Source of the DNA: Clostridia bacterium
Lineage (GTDB): Bacteria; Bacillota_A; Clostridia; Oscillospirales; CAG-272
Assembly (NCBI GenBank): GCA_017542695.1
Contig: JAFXWT010000027.1
Coordinates: 1-11,497, forward strand
DNA length: 11,497 bases
Direction of reading: 5' to 3'
Shown here: piece after piece, positions 1 to 7,696 of the stretch
Position numbering within the stretch: position 1 is the first letter of the stretch
Layout: every line of letters begins with the position of its first letter
Program-made: the position numbers and the translations under genes
Notes under the pieces: model-generated
Told to the model about the DNA's origin: nothing
The model's input: the letters and a program-made list of their open reading frames with translations, nothing else
Database searches by the model: none

Positions 1-153
1 AAAGCACTGATCGACAGCGTTGAATTTGTCGTCTACTGCGGCTGTCCCATCGGGGAATTCAACCGCGCGAACGGGACGCTTATCGAATACGCGCGTGATC
101 GGGGGAAATCCGTTTTGTCGTCGATGTGTGAGCTTGTGGAGGTGGAAATATGA
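1..153 (+). CDS. 3' end of an unidentified gene, possibly a corrinoid/metal ABC transporter ATPase
   Basis: An open frame runs from the first base to a TGA at 151-153 and gives the last 50 residues of a protein whose start lies outside the window. The visible tail contains EFVVYCGCPIGEFNRANG followed by a short basic helix-like stretch and an acidic C-terminus. The frame is believable because the stop overlaps the cbiA start (ATGA at 150-153) in the same way as the other gene junctions here, and its codon use matches its neighbours. I do not recognise the family with confidence. A C-terminal extension of a BtuD/FecE-like ATPase is my best guess, from a vague resemblance of the 'PIG..N..L...A' pattern and from the context, since corrinoid uptake genes often sit beside cbi genes. 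No Walker or signature motif is in the visible part, so the function is open. Confidence 0.6.
   Translation, partial: KALIDSVEFVVYCGCPIGEFNRANGTLIEYARDRGKSVLSSMCELVEVEI
138..145 (+). promoter_or_regulatory. ribosome binding site of cbiA
   Basis: GGAGGTGG lies inside the end of the preceding gene, with six bases between GGAGGT and the ATG at 150. This supports that ATG as the cbiA start and shows that cbiA is translated from within the upstream reading frame. Confidence 0.75.
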
Positions 154-1502
154 ACTGTCCTCGCGTTCTGATCGCGGGCACGTCGAGCGGAAGCGGAAAA
201 ACGACAGCTGTTTGCGCGATTCTTTCACTTTTGAAACGCCGCGGACTTAAAGTCAATGCTCTCAAATGCGGTCCGGATTATCTCGATCCGACGTTTCACG
301 AAACGGTGACGGGCGTTTCTTGCACGAACCTCGACCCGTTCTTTTGCGGCGAAGATCTCTTGAAATATCTGCTCTGTGAAAACGCGGGAGAACGCCTGAC
401 CGTCATCGAGGGCGTGATGGGATATTACGACGGAACGGGCGAATCGGGAAGCGACAACAGCACTTACACCGTTGCAAAACTGACGAAAACGCCGACGGTG
501 CTCGTTATTGACGCCAAGGGCGCGTCGACGTCGCTTATCGCTACGCTCGAAGGATTTATGAATTATACAAGCGACAGCGGGATAGTCGGCGTTCTGTTTT
601 CGCTGATATCCCCGATGAATTACCTGAACATCAAAAGCAAAATAAACTCAAGATTCGGAGCGCGCGTCGCTCCCGTCGGCTATATTCCCGAGCTTCCGGA
701 CGACTGCCTTATCCCGTCAAGACACCTCGGGCTTGTTTCCGCGCCCGAAATCGGGGATATCGAAGAAAAAATGTCGAAGATCGCCGATATCTGCGAGAAA
801 ACGATAGATATCGACGCGCTCGTTTTGCTTGCCGACGCGGCGGAGGAGCTTTCGTTCAAAGCGCCCGCCGTTCCGCGCCGCGAGCCGATCAAAATAGCAG
901 TCGCTTTTGATCGCGCGTTCTTCTTTTACTACCGTGACACGCTGCGTCTGTTTGAAAAAATGGGCGCGGAGATCAAGTTTTTCTCGCCGCTTGAAAATGA
1001 ACCGATACCGTGCGGATGCTCGGGACTTTTGATCGGAGGCGGCTATCCGGAGCTTTATGCCGAGCGGCTCGAAGCGAACACGATAGCGAAAAACAGCGTC
1101 GCCGAAGCTATACGTGACGGAATGCCGACAGTCGCCGAGTGCGGCGGGTTCCAGTATCTCGGAAATGAACTCTGCGGCAAAAAAATGTGCGGCGTTCTGT
1201 CGCACGAAAGCTATGCCGCGGGCAAGCTCGTCAGATTCGGATACGTAACGCTGAGATCAAAAAAAGACGGGCTGCTCGGCTCCGCGGGAACGACGCTCCG
1301 CGGCCACGAGTTCCACTACTATGACAGCACGTTGAGCGGCGATGACTTCACGGCGACAAAGCTGTCGGGAAAGACGTGGGAGTGCGCCGTCATGACAGAA
1401 ACGATGTATGCGGGCTACCCGCATCTGTATCTTTACTCAAATATTGAGTCGGCGGAAGCTTTTTATAAAAAATGCGTTGAATACGGGGAGCGTGAAAAAT
1501 GA
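150..1502 (+). CDS. cbiA: Cobyrinate a,c-diamide synthase CbiA
   Basis: CbiA is a cytosolic enzyme that uses ATP and glutamine to amidate the a and c carboxylates of cobyrinic acid. The 450-residue length is normal for the family. The N-terminal synthetase domain begins with a P-loop, GTSSGSGKTT (residues 10-19), followed by the family signature LKCGPDYLDPTFH (38-50) and IEGVMGYYDG (86-95). The C-terminal class I glutamine amidotransferase domain has GGGYPELYAERL (296-307), the nucleophile Cys331 in AECGGFQYLG, RGHEFHY (384-390) and a likely catalytic His425 in GYPHLYLYSN. The start is the ATG at 150, supported by a strong Shine-Dalgarno site. It overlaps the upstream gene and cbiC by four bases each, so it should be co-transcribed and translationally coupled. 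The anaerobic-type neighbours (cbiD, cbiG) argue for cobyrinate rather than hydrogenobyrinate as substrate. A CfbB-like amidase of the coenzyme F430 pathway is the main alternative for this fold, but the context excludes it. Confidence 0.96.
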   Translation: MNCPRVLIAGTSSGSGKTTAVCAILSLLKRRGLKVNALKCGPDYLDPTFHETVTGVSCTNLDPFFCGEDLLKYLLCENAGERLTVIEGVMGYYDGTGESGSDNSTYTVAKLTKTPTVLVIDAKGASTSLIATLEGFMNYTSDSGIVGVLFSLISPMNYLNIKSKINSRFGARVAPVGYIPELPDDCLIPSRHLGLVSAPEIGDIEEKMSKIADICEKTIDIDALVLLADAAEELSFKAPAVPRREPIKIAVAFDRAFFFYYRDTLRLFEKMGAEIKFFSPLENEPIPCGCSGLLIGGGYPELYAERLEANTIAKNSVAEAIRDGMPTVAECGGFQYLGNELCGKKMCGVLSHESYAAGKLVRFGYVTLRSKKDGLLGSAGTTLRGHEFHYYDSTLSGDDFTATKLSGKTWECAVMTETMYAGYPHLYLYSNIESAEAFYKKCVEYGEREK

Positions 1503-2116
1503 TAATAAACAATCCAAACGATATAGAAAAGCGCAGTATGGAGATCATCGAAAGCGAGCTCGTTGTCGATATCCCCGAGATAAACAAAGACGTCGTCAAG
1601 CGCGTCATACACTGCACGGCGGATTTCGATTACGCGAATAATCTTGTTTTTTCCGTCGGTGCGGTGGAAAAAGCGCTCGACGCGCTCCGCCGCGGGTGCG
1701 ACGTCGTGACCGACACACAAATGGCGAAATCGGGGATAAACAAGGCGGCCGCGGCAAAACTCGGATGCGAGATTCACTGCTTTATGAGCGACGCCGACGT
1801 CGCCGAGATCGCAAAGGAGCGCGGATGCACGCGCGCCGTCGCGTCTATGGAAAAGGCCGCGAGTATCGAAAGACCGCTCATATTCGCCATTGGCAACGCG
1901 CCGACAGCGCTGCTGAAACTGAAAGAGATGATCGACGCGGGAGAGGTGCGCCCCGAGCTTGTTATCGGCGTGCCCGTCGGCTTTGTGAACGTGATCGAAT
2001 CGAAAGAGGCGATAATGGAAGCGGACTGCCCGTATATCGTCGCAAAAGGCCGAAAGGGCGGCTCAAACGTGGCGGCGGCGATAGTCAACGCGCTGATGTA
2101 CAAAATTACGAGATGA
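1499..2116 (+). CDS. cbiC: Cobalt-precorrin-8 methylmutase CbiC
   Basis: CbiC moves the methyl group from C11 to C12 of cobalt-precorrin-8, giving cobyrinic acid, the substrate of the CbiA encoded just upstream. The 205-residue protein has the usual family length. RVIHCTADFDY (residues 35-45) carries the expected catalytic His38, which corresponds to the active-site histidine of CobH/CbiC. Further conserved blocks are DTQMAKSGI (72-80), IGNAPTAL (131-138), GVPVGFVNVIESKE (157-170) and GRKGGSNVAAA (184-194). The ATG at 1499 follows GGGGAG at 1485-1490 with eight bases of spacing and overlaps the cbiA stop (ATGA). The end overlaps cbiD in the same way. Nothing is missing or unusual in the sequence. 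Confidence 0.96.
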   Translation: MIINNPNDIEKRSMEIIESELVVDIPEINKDVVKRVIHCTADFDYANNLVFSVGAVEKALDALRRGCDVVTDTQMAKSGINKAAAAKLGCEIHCFMSDADVAEIAKERGCTRAVASMEKAASIERPLIFAIGNAPTALLKLKEMIDAGEVRPELVIGVPVGFVNVIESKEAIMEADCPYIVAKGRKGGSNVAAAIVNALMYKITR

Positions 2117-3252
2117 TGGACAGCTTCATAACAAAAGACGGAAAAAAACTCCGCCGCGGATACACGACCGGCTCGTGTGCCGCCGCGGCGTCAAAATCGG
2201 CGGCGATAATGCTGCTTGAACAAAGAAAGCTCGAAACGGTTCATCTTATGACGCCGCGCGGTATCGGACTCGATCTTTTGATCCTCGAAACCGAGATGGG
2301 CGACGGGTTTGCTTCGTGCGGAATACGAAAAGACAGCGGTGATGACCCCGACGTGACAAACGGGATGATCGTCTACGCGCGAGTCGAAAAAACGGACGAG
2401 CCGCACAAAATCTCGATCGACGGCGGGGAGGGGATCGGCCGCGTCACAAAAGCGGGGCTGGATCAGCCCGTCGGCAACGCGGCGATAAATTCCGTTCCGC
2501 GCAGAATGATAGAGGACGAACTGCGCCGCGTGTGCGAGGACAACTGCTACGCGGGCGGGCTCCGCGTGACGATATCCGCCCCCGAGGGCGCATCTATTGC
2601 GAAAAAGACGTTCAATCCGCGCCTCGGCATAGTCGGCGGGATATCTATCCTCGGCACGACGGGGATCGTCGAGCCGATGAGCGACGAAGCCGTCGTCGAA
2701 ACGATAAAAGCAGAGCTTTCGATGCGCTCGGCGAGCGGCAAAAAGACGGTTCTGTTCACTCCGGGCAACTACGGCGCGGACTTCATTCGTGACGAGCTTC
2801 ATATCGACCCGGAAATCGCCGTCACCACGTCGAATTTCATCGGCGACGCGTTCTCGCTCGCATCGGAGGGTGGCTTTTCCTCGGCGCTCATCGTCGGACA
2901 TATCGGAAAGCTCGTAAAACTCGCGGGCGGGATGATGAACACACACTCGCGTTACGGCGACTGCCGTGCCGAGATATTCTCGTCTCACGCGGGAATGTGC
3001 GGCGCGTCGCGTGAAACGGTGAAAAGGATAATGGATTCAGCTACGACCGACGATATGCTGTCGATACTCTTCGACGTCGGTCTCGGCGAAAAGGTAATGG
3101 AAAGCATAACGGAAAAGATCGGATATCATTTGTCTGCGCGTCAAAGCGGCAATTTCAAAGTCGGAGCCGTGACGTTTTCAAAGGTTTACGGGCTTCTCGG
3201 AATGACGCTCGGCGCAAAAGAGATACTTGAAAGCATCAAAAAGGAGTATTGA
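2113..3252 (+). CDS. cbiD: Cobalt-precorrin-5B (C1)-methyltransferase CbiD
   Basis: CbiD methylates C1 of cobalt-precorrin-5B using S-adenosylmethionine, after CbiG has opened the lactone, and marks the anaerobic pathway. From the ATG at 2113 the product has 379 residues, typical for the family. The hallmark LRRGYTTGSCAAAASKSAA lies at residues 13-31. It is followed by IRKDSGDDPDVTNG (71-84), GEGIGRVTKAGL (105-116), NPRLGIVGGISILGTTGI (168-185), FTPGNYG (215-221) and GHIGKLVKLAGGMMNTHS (262-279). The frame is open further upstream to 1696, but that part lies wholly inside cbiC, is Arg-rich and has no family similarity, so it is not used. Two ATG codons stand in tandem (2113 and 2116); either could be the start. 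No strong Shine-Dalgarno site is visible, so translation probably depends on termination of cbiC, which overlaps by four bases. Confidence 0.95.
   Translation: MMDSFITKDGKKLRRGYTTGSCAAAASKSAAIMLLEQRKLETVHLMTPRGIGLDLLILETEMGDGFASCGIRKDSGDDPDVTNGMIVYARVEKTDEPHKISIDGGEGIGRVTKAGLDQPVGNAAINSVPRRMIEDELRRVCEDNCYAGGLRVTISAPEGASIAKKTFNPRLGIVGGISILGTTGIVEPMSDEAVVETIKAELSMRSASGKKTVLFTPGNYGADFIRDELHIDPEIAVTTSNFIGDAFSLASEGGFSSALIVGHIGKLVKLAGGMMNTHSRYGDCRAEIFSSHAGMCGASRETVKRIMDSATTDDMLSILFDVGLGEKVMESITEKIGYHLSARQSGNFKVGAVTFSKVYGLLGMTLGAKEILESIKKEY
3241..3246 (+). promoter_or_regulatory. ribosome binding site deciding the cbiF start
   Basis: AAGGAG sits eight bases before the ATG at 3255 but only two bases before an in-frame TTG at 3249. 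The spacing favours the ATG, so cbiF does not overlap cbiD and follows its stop after two bases. Confidence 0.7.
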
Positions 3253-3254
3253 AT

Positions 3255-4010
3255 ATGGTACATATCGTCGGCGCGGGGTGCGGCGCGCCCGATCTCATAA
3301 CACTGCGCGGCAAGCGGTATATCGAACAGTCTGACGTCATAGTTTACGCGGGCTCGCTTGTCAACCGCGAACTGCTTGAATATGCGAGAGCCGACTGTGA
3401 GATATACGACAGCGCCAAAATGACTCTCGAAGAAATAATAAATGTCATTTATTCCGCCGAGAAAGCGGGGAAAACTACCGTGCGTCTGCACACGGGCGAT
3501 CCTTCGCTCTACGGAGCGATCGGCGAGCAGATGCGCGAATTTGATAAATATGGCATCGAATATGACATCACGCCCGGCGTCAGCTCATTTTCGGGAGCCG
3601 CCGCGGCGCTGAAAACGGAATACACTCTTCCCGACGTATCGCAGACGGTGATAATCACCCGCGCGGCAGGTAAAACTCCCGTTCCCGAAGCGGAGGGGCT
3701 TCGCTCCCTCGCGTCGCACCGTGCGACGATGGTGCTGTTTTTGAGTGCGGGGCTTCTCGCCGAGGTGACGGCGGAGCTCGTCGCGGGCGGATATGCGCCG
3801 GAAACGCCCGCCGCTATAGTTTACAAAGCGTCGTGGGAGGACGAAAAGGTTTGCCTGTGCACCGTCGGCACGCTTGAAAGGGCGGCGAGGGAAAACAACG
3901 TCACAAAAACGGCGATAATAACGGTCGGAGATTTTCTGTCGAGCGATTTTTCGCGCTCGCATCTTTACGATCCGTCGTTTTCGACAGAGTTCAGAGAGGC
4001 GAAAAAATGA
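3255..4010 (+). CDS. cbiF: Cobalt-precorrin-4 (C11)-methyltransferase CbiF
   Basis: CbiF transfers a methyl group from S-adenosylmethionine to C11 of cobalt-precorrin-4, giving cobalt-precorrin-5A for the CbiG encoded next. The 251-residue protein is a single tetrapyrrole-methylase domain of normal length. It shows VGAGCGAPDLITLRG (residues 5-19), YAGSLV (31-36), RLHTGDPSLYGAI (77-89), TPGVSSF (106-112) and the CbiF-typical YKASWEDE (190-197), which separates it from CbiH, CbiL and CbiE. I chose the ATG at 3255 because AAGGAG precedes it at a good distance; a TTG two codons earlier would add only two residues. The gene overlaps cbiG by four bases. The protein is closest in role to CobM of the aerobic pathway, but the neighbouring cbiG and cbiD point to the cobalt-containing substrate. 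Confidence 0.96.
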   Translation: MVHIVGAGCGAPDLITLRGKRYIEQSDVIVYAGSLVNRELLEYARADCEIYDSAKMTLEEIINVIYSAEKAGKTTVRLHTGDPSLYGAIGEQMREFDKYGIEYDITPGVSSFSGAAAALKTEYTLPDVSQTVIITRAAGKTPVPEAEGLRSLASHRATMVLFLSAGLLAEVTAELVAGGYAPETPAAIVYKASWEDEKVCLCTVGTLERAARENNVTKTAIITVGDFLSSDFSRSHLYDPSFSTEFREAKK

Positions 4011-5020
4011 AGATATGCCTGTTCTGCTTTTCCGACGGCGGCGCGTCTCTGGCGCTCCGACTCTGCGAGGCGCTCGGAGTCACGCCCGAAAACGTGCACA
4101 CGATACCGAAATTCGCCGATAAATACGGCTTTACCTCTCACGCCTCGGTCTGCGCCGACATGGGAAAGCTCTTTGACGAAAACGACGCGCTGATCTTCAT
4201 CGGCGCGTGCGGGATAGCGGTGCGCGACGTCGCGCCGCACATAAAAAGCAAGACTCTCGACCCCGCAGTCATCGTCATCGATGACCGCGGGAGATACGTC
4301 ATCCCGATCCTTTCGGGGCACATCGGCGGCGCGAACGCGCTCGCAAAGCGCGTTGCCGATCTTATCGGCGCTGAGCCGATAATCACGACCGCGACGGACG
4401 GTTTGGGGAGATTTTCATGCGATGCGTGGGCGAAAACGCACGGGTGCGTCATTTCGTCGATGAAGCTTGCGAAAGATTTTTCCTCGGAGATACTGACGCG
4501 CGATTTGCCCGTTTCATCCGAATACGATCTGCCCTCGCTCCCGAACGGACTGAAAACCGGCAATGCGGGCGACGTCGGACTTTACATCGGTTTTTACCTC
4601 CGCGAGCCGTACGAAAAGACTCTGCGGCTTATTCCGCGCATTGTTACGGTCGGGATAGGTTGCCGCCGCGGCGTTCCCGCCGAAACGGTCATTGACGCGG
4701 CGGAAAGCGTTCTCGCCGAAAACGGCGTCGATATCCGCGCCGTGCGCGGGATATCGTCCATAGACGTGAAAAAGGACGAGGCGGGACTTCTCGCGCTCGC
4801 CGAAAAGTGGGGCGTTCCGATACGCTTTTTGAGCGCGGAGGAACTTGACGCTGTTCCGGGCGAGTTTTCGGAATCCGAATTTGTACGTAAGACTGTCGGA
4901 GTCGGCAACGTGTGTGAGCGCGCCGCCGCCTCGGACGGAGGAAAGCTCATCGTCAAAAAGACAGCGAAAAACGGCGTCACCGTCGCCGTTGCCGCAGATG
5001 ATTGGAGGGTGGAATTTTGA
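4007..5020 (+). CDS. cbiG: Cobalt-precorrin-5A hydrolase CbiG
   Basis: CbiG opens the delta-lactone of cobalt-precorrin-5A and releases the C20 two-carbon fragment as acetaldehyde, the step specific to the anaerobic pathway. The 337-residue protein has the standard layout. The N-terminal CbiG domain holds FIGACGIAVRDVAPHIKSK (residues 64-82), VIDDRGRYVIPILSGHIGGAN (90-110) and ITTATD (126-131). A middle region (about 132-208) is more variable. The C-terminal domain (about 212-332) starts with TVGIGCRRGVP. The ATG at 4007 follows GAGAGG (3994-3999) at seven bases and overlaps the cbiF stop, and the stop overlaps the TTG start of cbiH. The gene lies between cbiF and cbiH, whose products act close to it in the pathway. 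No fusion to CbiH or CbiF is present, although such fusions are known in other lineages. Confidence 0.95.
   Translation: MKICLFCFSDGGASLALRLCEALGVTPENVHTIPKFADKYGFTSHASVCADMGKLFDENDALIFIGACGIAVRDVAPHIKSKTLDPAVIVIDDRGRYVIPILSGHIGGANALAKRVADLIGAEPIITTATDGLGRFSCDAWAKTHGCVISSMKLAKDFSSEILTRDLPVSSEYDLPSLPNGLKTGNAGDVGLYIGFYLREPYEKTLRLIPRIVTVGIGCRRGVPAETVIDAAESVLAENGVDIRAVRGISSIDVKKDEAGLLALAEKWGVPIRFLSAEELDAVPGEFSESEFVRKTVGVGNVCERAAASDGGKLIVKKTAKNGVTVAVAADDWRVEF
5004..5009 (+). promoter_or_regulatory. ribosome binding site deciding the cbiH TTG start
   Basis: GGAGGG lies seven bases before the TTG at 5017. An in-frame TTG at 5002 overlaps this site and would add the residues MEGGI, which do not belong to the methylase fold, so the TTG at 5017 is the better start. 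Confidence 0.75.
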
Positions 5021-5745
5021 AAAATCTTACCGTTGTCGGTATCGGCGCGGGGAATTATGACGGAATGACAGTCGGCGCCGTCAAAGCGATAGAGAGCGCC
5101 GATGTTATCGTCGGCTACACCGTTTATTGCGATCTGATAAAGCCGTATTTTGAAAACAAGACGTTTATTTCAACTCCGATGATGCGCGAAACGGAGCGGT
5201 GCAGGATAGCGCTCGAACACGCCGCCGCGGGAGAAAAGACCGCGATGATCTGCTCGGGCGACGCGGGCGTTTACGGCATGGCGTCGCCGATACTCGAGCT
5301 TGCGTGCGAATACGGAGTCAAGGTCGACGTCGTCGCGGGAGTGACCGCCGCCCTGTCGGGCGCGGCGCTTCTCGGCTCGCCGCTGACGAGCGATTTCGCG
5401 CTCATCAGTCTTGCCGATCTGCTTACTCCGATGGAAACGATCGAAAATCGGCTTCGCCTCGTCGCAGAGGCGGATATGCCGATCGTCATATACAATCCGT
5501 CGAGCCGTAAGCGCGCCGACTATCTCAGTTGTGCGTGCGAAATCATCATGAAATATCGCTCGCCCGATACGGTTTGCGCCGTTGCGCGCATGATCGGACG
5601 CGAGGGCGAAAAAACGGAGATCATGACGCTCGCCGAACTGAAAAACCGTGAAACGGATATGTTTACCACTGTTTTCATCGGCAATTTGACGACGAAGATC
5701 ATAAACGGCAAAATGGTAACGCCGAGAGGTTACAGATATGAATGA
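5017..5745 (+). CDS. cbiH: Cobalt-precorrin-3 (C17)-methyltransferase CbiH
   Basis: CbiH methylates C17 and brings about ring contraction of cobalt-precorrin-3, giving cobalt-precorrin-4 for CbiF. The 242-residue tetrapyrrole methylase is of normal length for a stand-alone CbiH. Recognisable blocks are VGIGAGNYDGMT (residues 7-18), VGYTVYCDLI (32-41), ICSGDAGVYGMASPILE (78-94), GVTAALSGAALLGSPLTSDFA (108-128), SLADLLTPM (131-139) and IYNPSSRKR (158-166). Towards the end come NLTTKIINGKMVTPRGY (223-239). The SDLLTPW-like and YNPxSxxR blocks identify the CbiH/CobJ branch. The glycine-rich loop reads GIGAG where most family members have GIGPG. The start is TTG at 5017 with a good Shine-Dalgarno site, overlapping the cbiG stop by four bases. 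The end overlaps the fusion gene by eight bases. There is no C-terminal iron-sulfur extension of the kind found in long CbiH60 proteins. Confidence 0.95.
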   Translation: MKNLTVVGIGAGNYDGMTVGAVKAIESADVIVGYTVYCDLIKPYFENKTFISTPMMRETERCRIALEHAAAGEKTAMICSGDAGVYGMASPILELACEYGVKVDVVAGVTAALSGAALLGSPLTSDFALISLADLLTPMETIENRLRLVAEADMPIVIYNPSSRKRADYLSCACEIIMKYRSPDTVCAVARMIGREGEKTEIMTLAELKNRETDMFTTVFIGNLTTKIINGKMVTPRGYRYE

Positions 5746-7696
5746 TAAGATTTGTTTGTTTGCGGGAACGACGGAGGGCAGGCGACTTGCCGCGCTCCTT
5801 TGCGGCGCAGTCGATCTGACCGTCTGCGTCGCCACCGAATACGGGGAAGTTATGCTCGATGGGCTCGACGGCATAACGGTTCACACGGGACGAATGGACG
5901 AAAGGGAAATGGAAGCGTTCTTTGCCCGCGGCGGTTTTCGCCGCGTTATCGACGCGACGCATCCATACGCCGTGCTCGCTTCGGAAAACATCGCGTCGGC
6001 AGCGAAAAGAGCAGATATCCCCGTTATGCGCGTGCTCCGCGAAGCAGATAAAGAAACCGGAGACGCGGTATACGTTTCGTCTGTCGAAGAGGCGAGGGAA
6101 TATCTGTCCTGCCGTGAGGGGAATATCTTTATCACAACGGGCGCAAAGGAACTCGCGTCATACGTTGGGCTTGATATGTCGCGCGTGTGGGCGCGGGTGC
6201 TTCCTGTCGCGTCATCGCTCGAAGCGTGCGAAACGGCGGGAATCCCCGTTTCGCATATAATTGCGGCGCAGGGACCTTTTTCCGAGGAAACGAACCTCGC
6301 CGAGCTTCGCGCCATCGGAGCAAAATACATCGTCACCAAGTCGTCGGGCAAAAGCGGTGGCTTTGAGGAAAAGATCGACGCGGCGAAAAAGGCAGGCGTG
6401 ACGGCGGTGATTATCGGTCAGCCGCCGCAGGGCGAGGGGCTGACGCTCGATGCGGCTGTCGCCGAGCTTGAAAAACTCTACGCCGTTTCAAAACGGAAAA
6501 TATATCTTGTCGGTATTGGTCCCGGCGGCCGCGAACTGCTGACGGCGGAAGCGCGAAACGCGCTCGACGTATGTGACGCCGTGATCGGCGCGAAGTCCGT
6601 CGTCGATGCGCTCGGAACGAAAAATCCGGCGTATTTCGAGTTCACTCCCGAAGGAGTGAAAAAAGTGCTTTCCGATCACTTGTCCGTGCGTCGCGCGGCA
6701 GTCGTCATGCGCGGAGACGTCGGGTTTTTCAGCGGAGCGAAAAAAATGCTTGAAGCGTTTGAAAACGAAGACGTCACCGTTATCCCCGGTATATCGTCAG
6801 TCGTTTGTTTCGCGTCGAAACTCGGCGTGAGCTGGGACGACGCGGCATTGATAAGTCTTCACGGGCGCGACGGGAACATCATCCGTACGGTCGATGAGAA
6901 CAAAAAAACATTCGCACTGACGGGCGGGGACAACACCGTTCGAAAAATATGCGCCAAACTGTGCGATTACGGCTTCGGCGATCTCCCCGTTGCCATCGGC
7001 GAAAATCTGACGTATCACGACGAAATGATAACGAGAGGAAGCGCCGCGGAGCTATCCCTGCGCGATTATGATCCGCTTTCGGTCATATATATAGATAATC
7101 CCGCCGCGGCGCGCCGCGTCCGTCACGGCATTCCGGACGATGAGTTTATCCGCGGCGATGTGCCGATAACGAAATCCGAGGTGCGCTCGATATCGCTTTC
7201 AAAGCTTGCTCCCGAGTCGGATTCGATCGTCTGGGACGTCGGCGCGGGCACGGGATCTGTTTCGGTCGAATGTGCTCTCGCGTCGCCTGATGGGCGTGTT
7301 TACGCCATTGAGAAAGAGGCGGACGCTGTCGACCTTATCGAAAAAAACAAGAAAAAATTCCGCGCGGACAACATCGAGGTGATCAAGGGAACGGCTCCCG
7401 AGGCGCTGAACGATATTCCGGCGCCGACGCACGTTTTTATTGGCGGAAGCTCCGGCAATATGCGCGGGATATTGTCGGCTGTTCTCAATAAGAACCCCCG
7501 CGCGCGCATCGTGATAAACACCGTCACGCTCGAATCGCAGGCGGACGTCACGGAATGCGCGGGAGCGCTTGGACTTGACATCGAGGAAGCCGTCGCCGTT
7601 CAGATATCGCGCTCGAAAAAGGCGGGCGGATATCACCTTATGAGCGCGCAGAATCCCGTTTATGTATTCGTTCTTTGCGGAGGAGAAGAAAAGTGA
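5738..7696 (+). CDS. cbiJET: CbiJ-CbiE-CbiT fusion: cobalt-precorrin-6A reductase, C5- and C15-methyltransferases
   Basis: This 652-residue protein joins three enzymes of consecutive steps. Residues 1 to about 248 are the CbiJ/CobK reductase, which should reduce cobalt-precorrin-6A with a nicotinamide cofactor: LFAGTTEGRRLA (7-18), IDATHPYA (71-78), TTGAKELASY (133-142), AAQGPFSEETNLAELR (176-191) and VTKSSGKSGG (199-208). Residues about 254-455 are CbiE, the cobalt-precorrin-7 C5-methyltransferase: YLVGIGPGGRELLT (256-269), MRGDVGFFSGAKKM (324-337), VIPGISSV (348-355) and ISLHGR (372-377). Residues about 463-650 are CbiT, the decarboxylating C15-methyltransferase: RHGIPDDEFIR (462-472), then the SAM-binding loop VWDVGAGTGSVSVECA (498-513) and IGGSSGN (568-574). 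The frame is unbroken, with no internal stop or frameshift. The ATG at 5738 follows GAGAGG (5724-5729) at eight bases. The CbiE-CbiT pairing is like CobL of the aerobic pathway; the added N-terminal CbiJ is the less usual part. CbiC, which takes the next step, is encoded upstream. Confidence 0.95.
   Translation: MNDKICLFAGTTEGRRLAALLCGAVDLTVCVATEYGEVMLDGLDGITVHTGRMDEREMEAFFARGGFRRVIDATHPYAVLASENIASAAKRADIPVMRVLREADKETGDAVYVSSVEEAREYLSCREGNIFITTGAKELASYVGLDMSRVWARVLPVASSLEACETAGIPVSHIIAAQGPFSEETNLAELRAIGAKYIVTKSSGKSGGFEEKIDAAKKAGVTAVIIGQPPQGEGLTLDAAVAELEKLYAVSKRKIYLVGIGPGGRELLTAEARNALDVCDAVIGAKSVVDALGTKNPAYFEFTPEGVKKVLSDHLSVRRAAVVMRGDVGFFSGAKKMLEAFENEDVTVIPGISSVVCFASKLGVSWDDAALISLHGRDGNIIRTVDENKKTFALTGGDNTVRKICAKLCDYGFGDLPVAIGENLTYHDEMITRGSAAELSLRDYDPLSVIYIDNPAAARRVRHGIPDDEFIRGDVPITKSEVRSISLSKLAPESDSIVWDVGAGTGSVSVECALASPDGRVYAIEKEADAVDLIEKNKKKFRADNIEVIKGTAPEALNDIPAPTHVFIGGSSGNMRGILSAVLNKNPRARIVINTVTLESQADVTECAGALGLDIEEAVAVQISRSKKAGGYHLMSAQNPVYVFVLCGGEEK
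7679..7685 (+). promoter_or_regulatory. ribosome binding site deciding the cbiB GTG start
   Basis: GGAGGAG lies seven bases before the GTG at 7693. An in-frame TTG at 7675 lies ahead of this site and would add an Arg-rich tail in front of a membrane protein, so the GTG is preferred. Confidence 0.75.

Noticed and set aside
1696..2112. In-frame upstream extension of cbiD that would give a 518-residue protein
   Set aside because: The extension lies fully inside cbiC, is extremely Arg-rich and has no CbiD similarity; the family hallmark begins shortly after the ATG at 2113 and the length from there is normal.
2191..2988. A 265-codon open frame on the - strand opposite cbiD
   Set aside because: It is a mirror of the codon bias of cbiD, with no recognisable motifs and no separate promoter or ribosome binding site.
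3249..3254. TTG at 3249 as the cbiF start
   Set aside because: Only two bases separate it from AAGGAG, while the ATG at 3255 has eight; the methylase fold starts right after that ATG.
7675..7692. TTG at 7675 as the cbiB start
   Set aside because: It lies ahead of the Shine-Dalgarno site and would add an Arg-rich stretch not seen in CbiB proteins; the GTG at 7693 is well placed.
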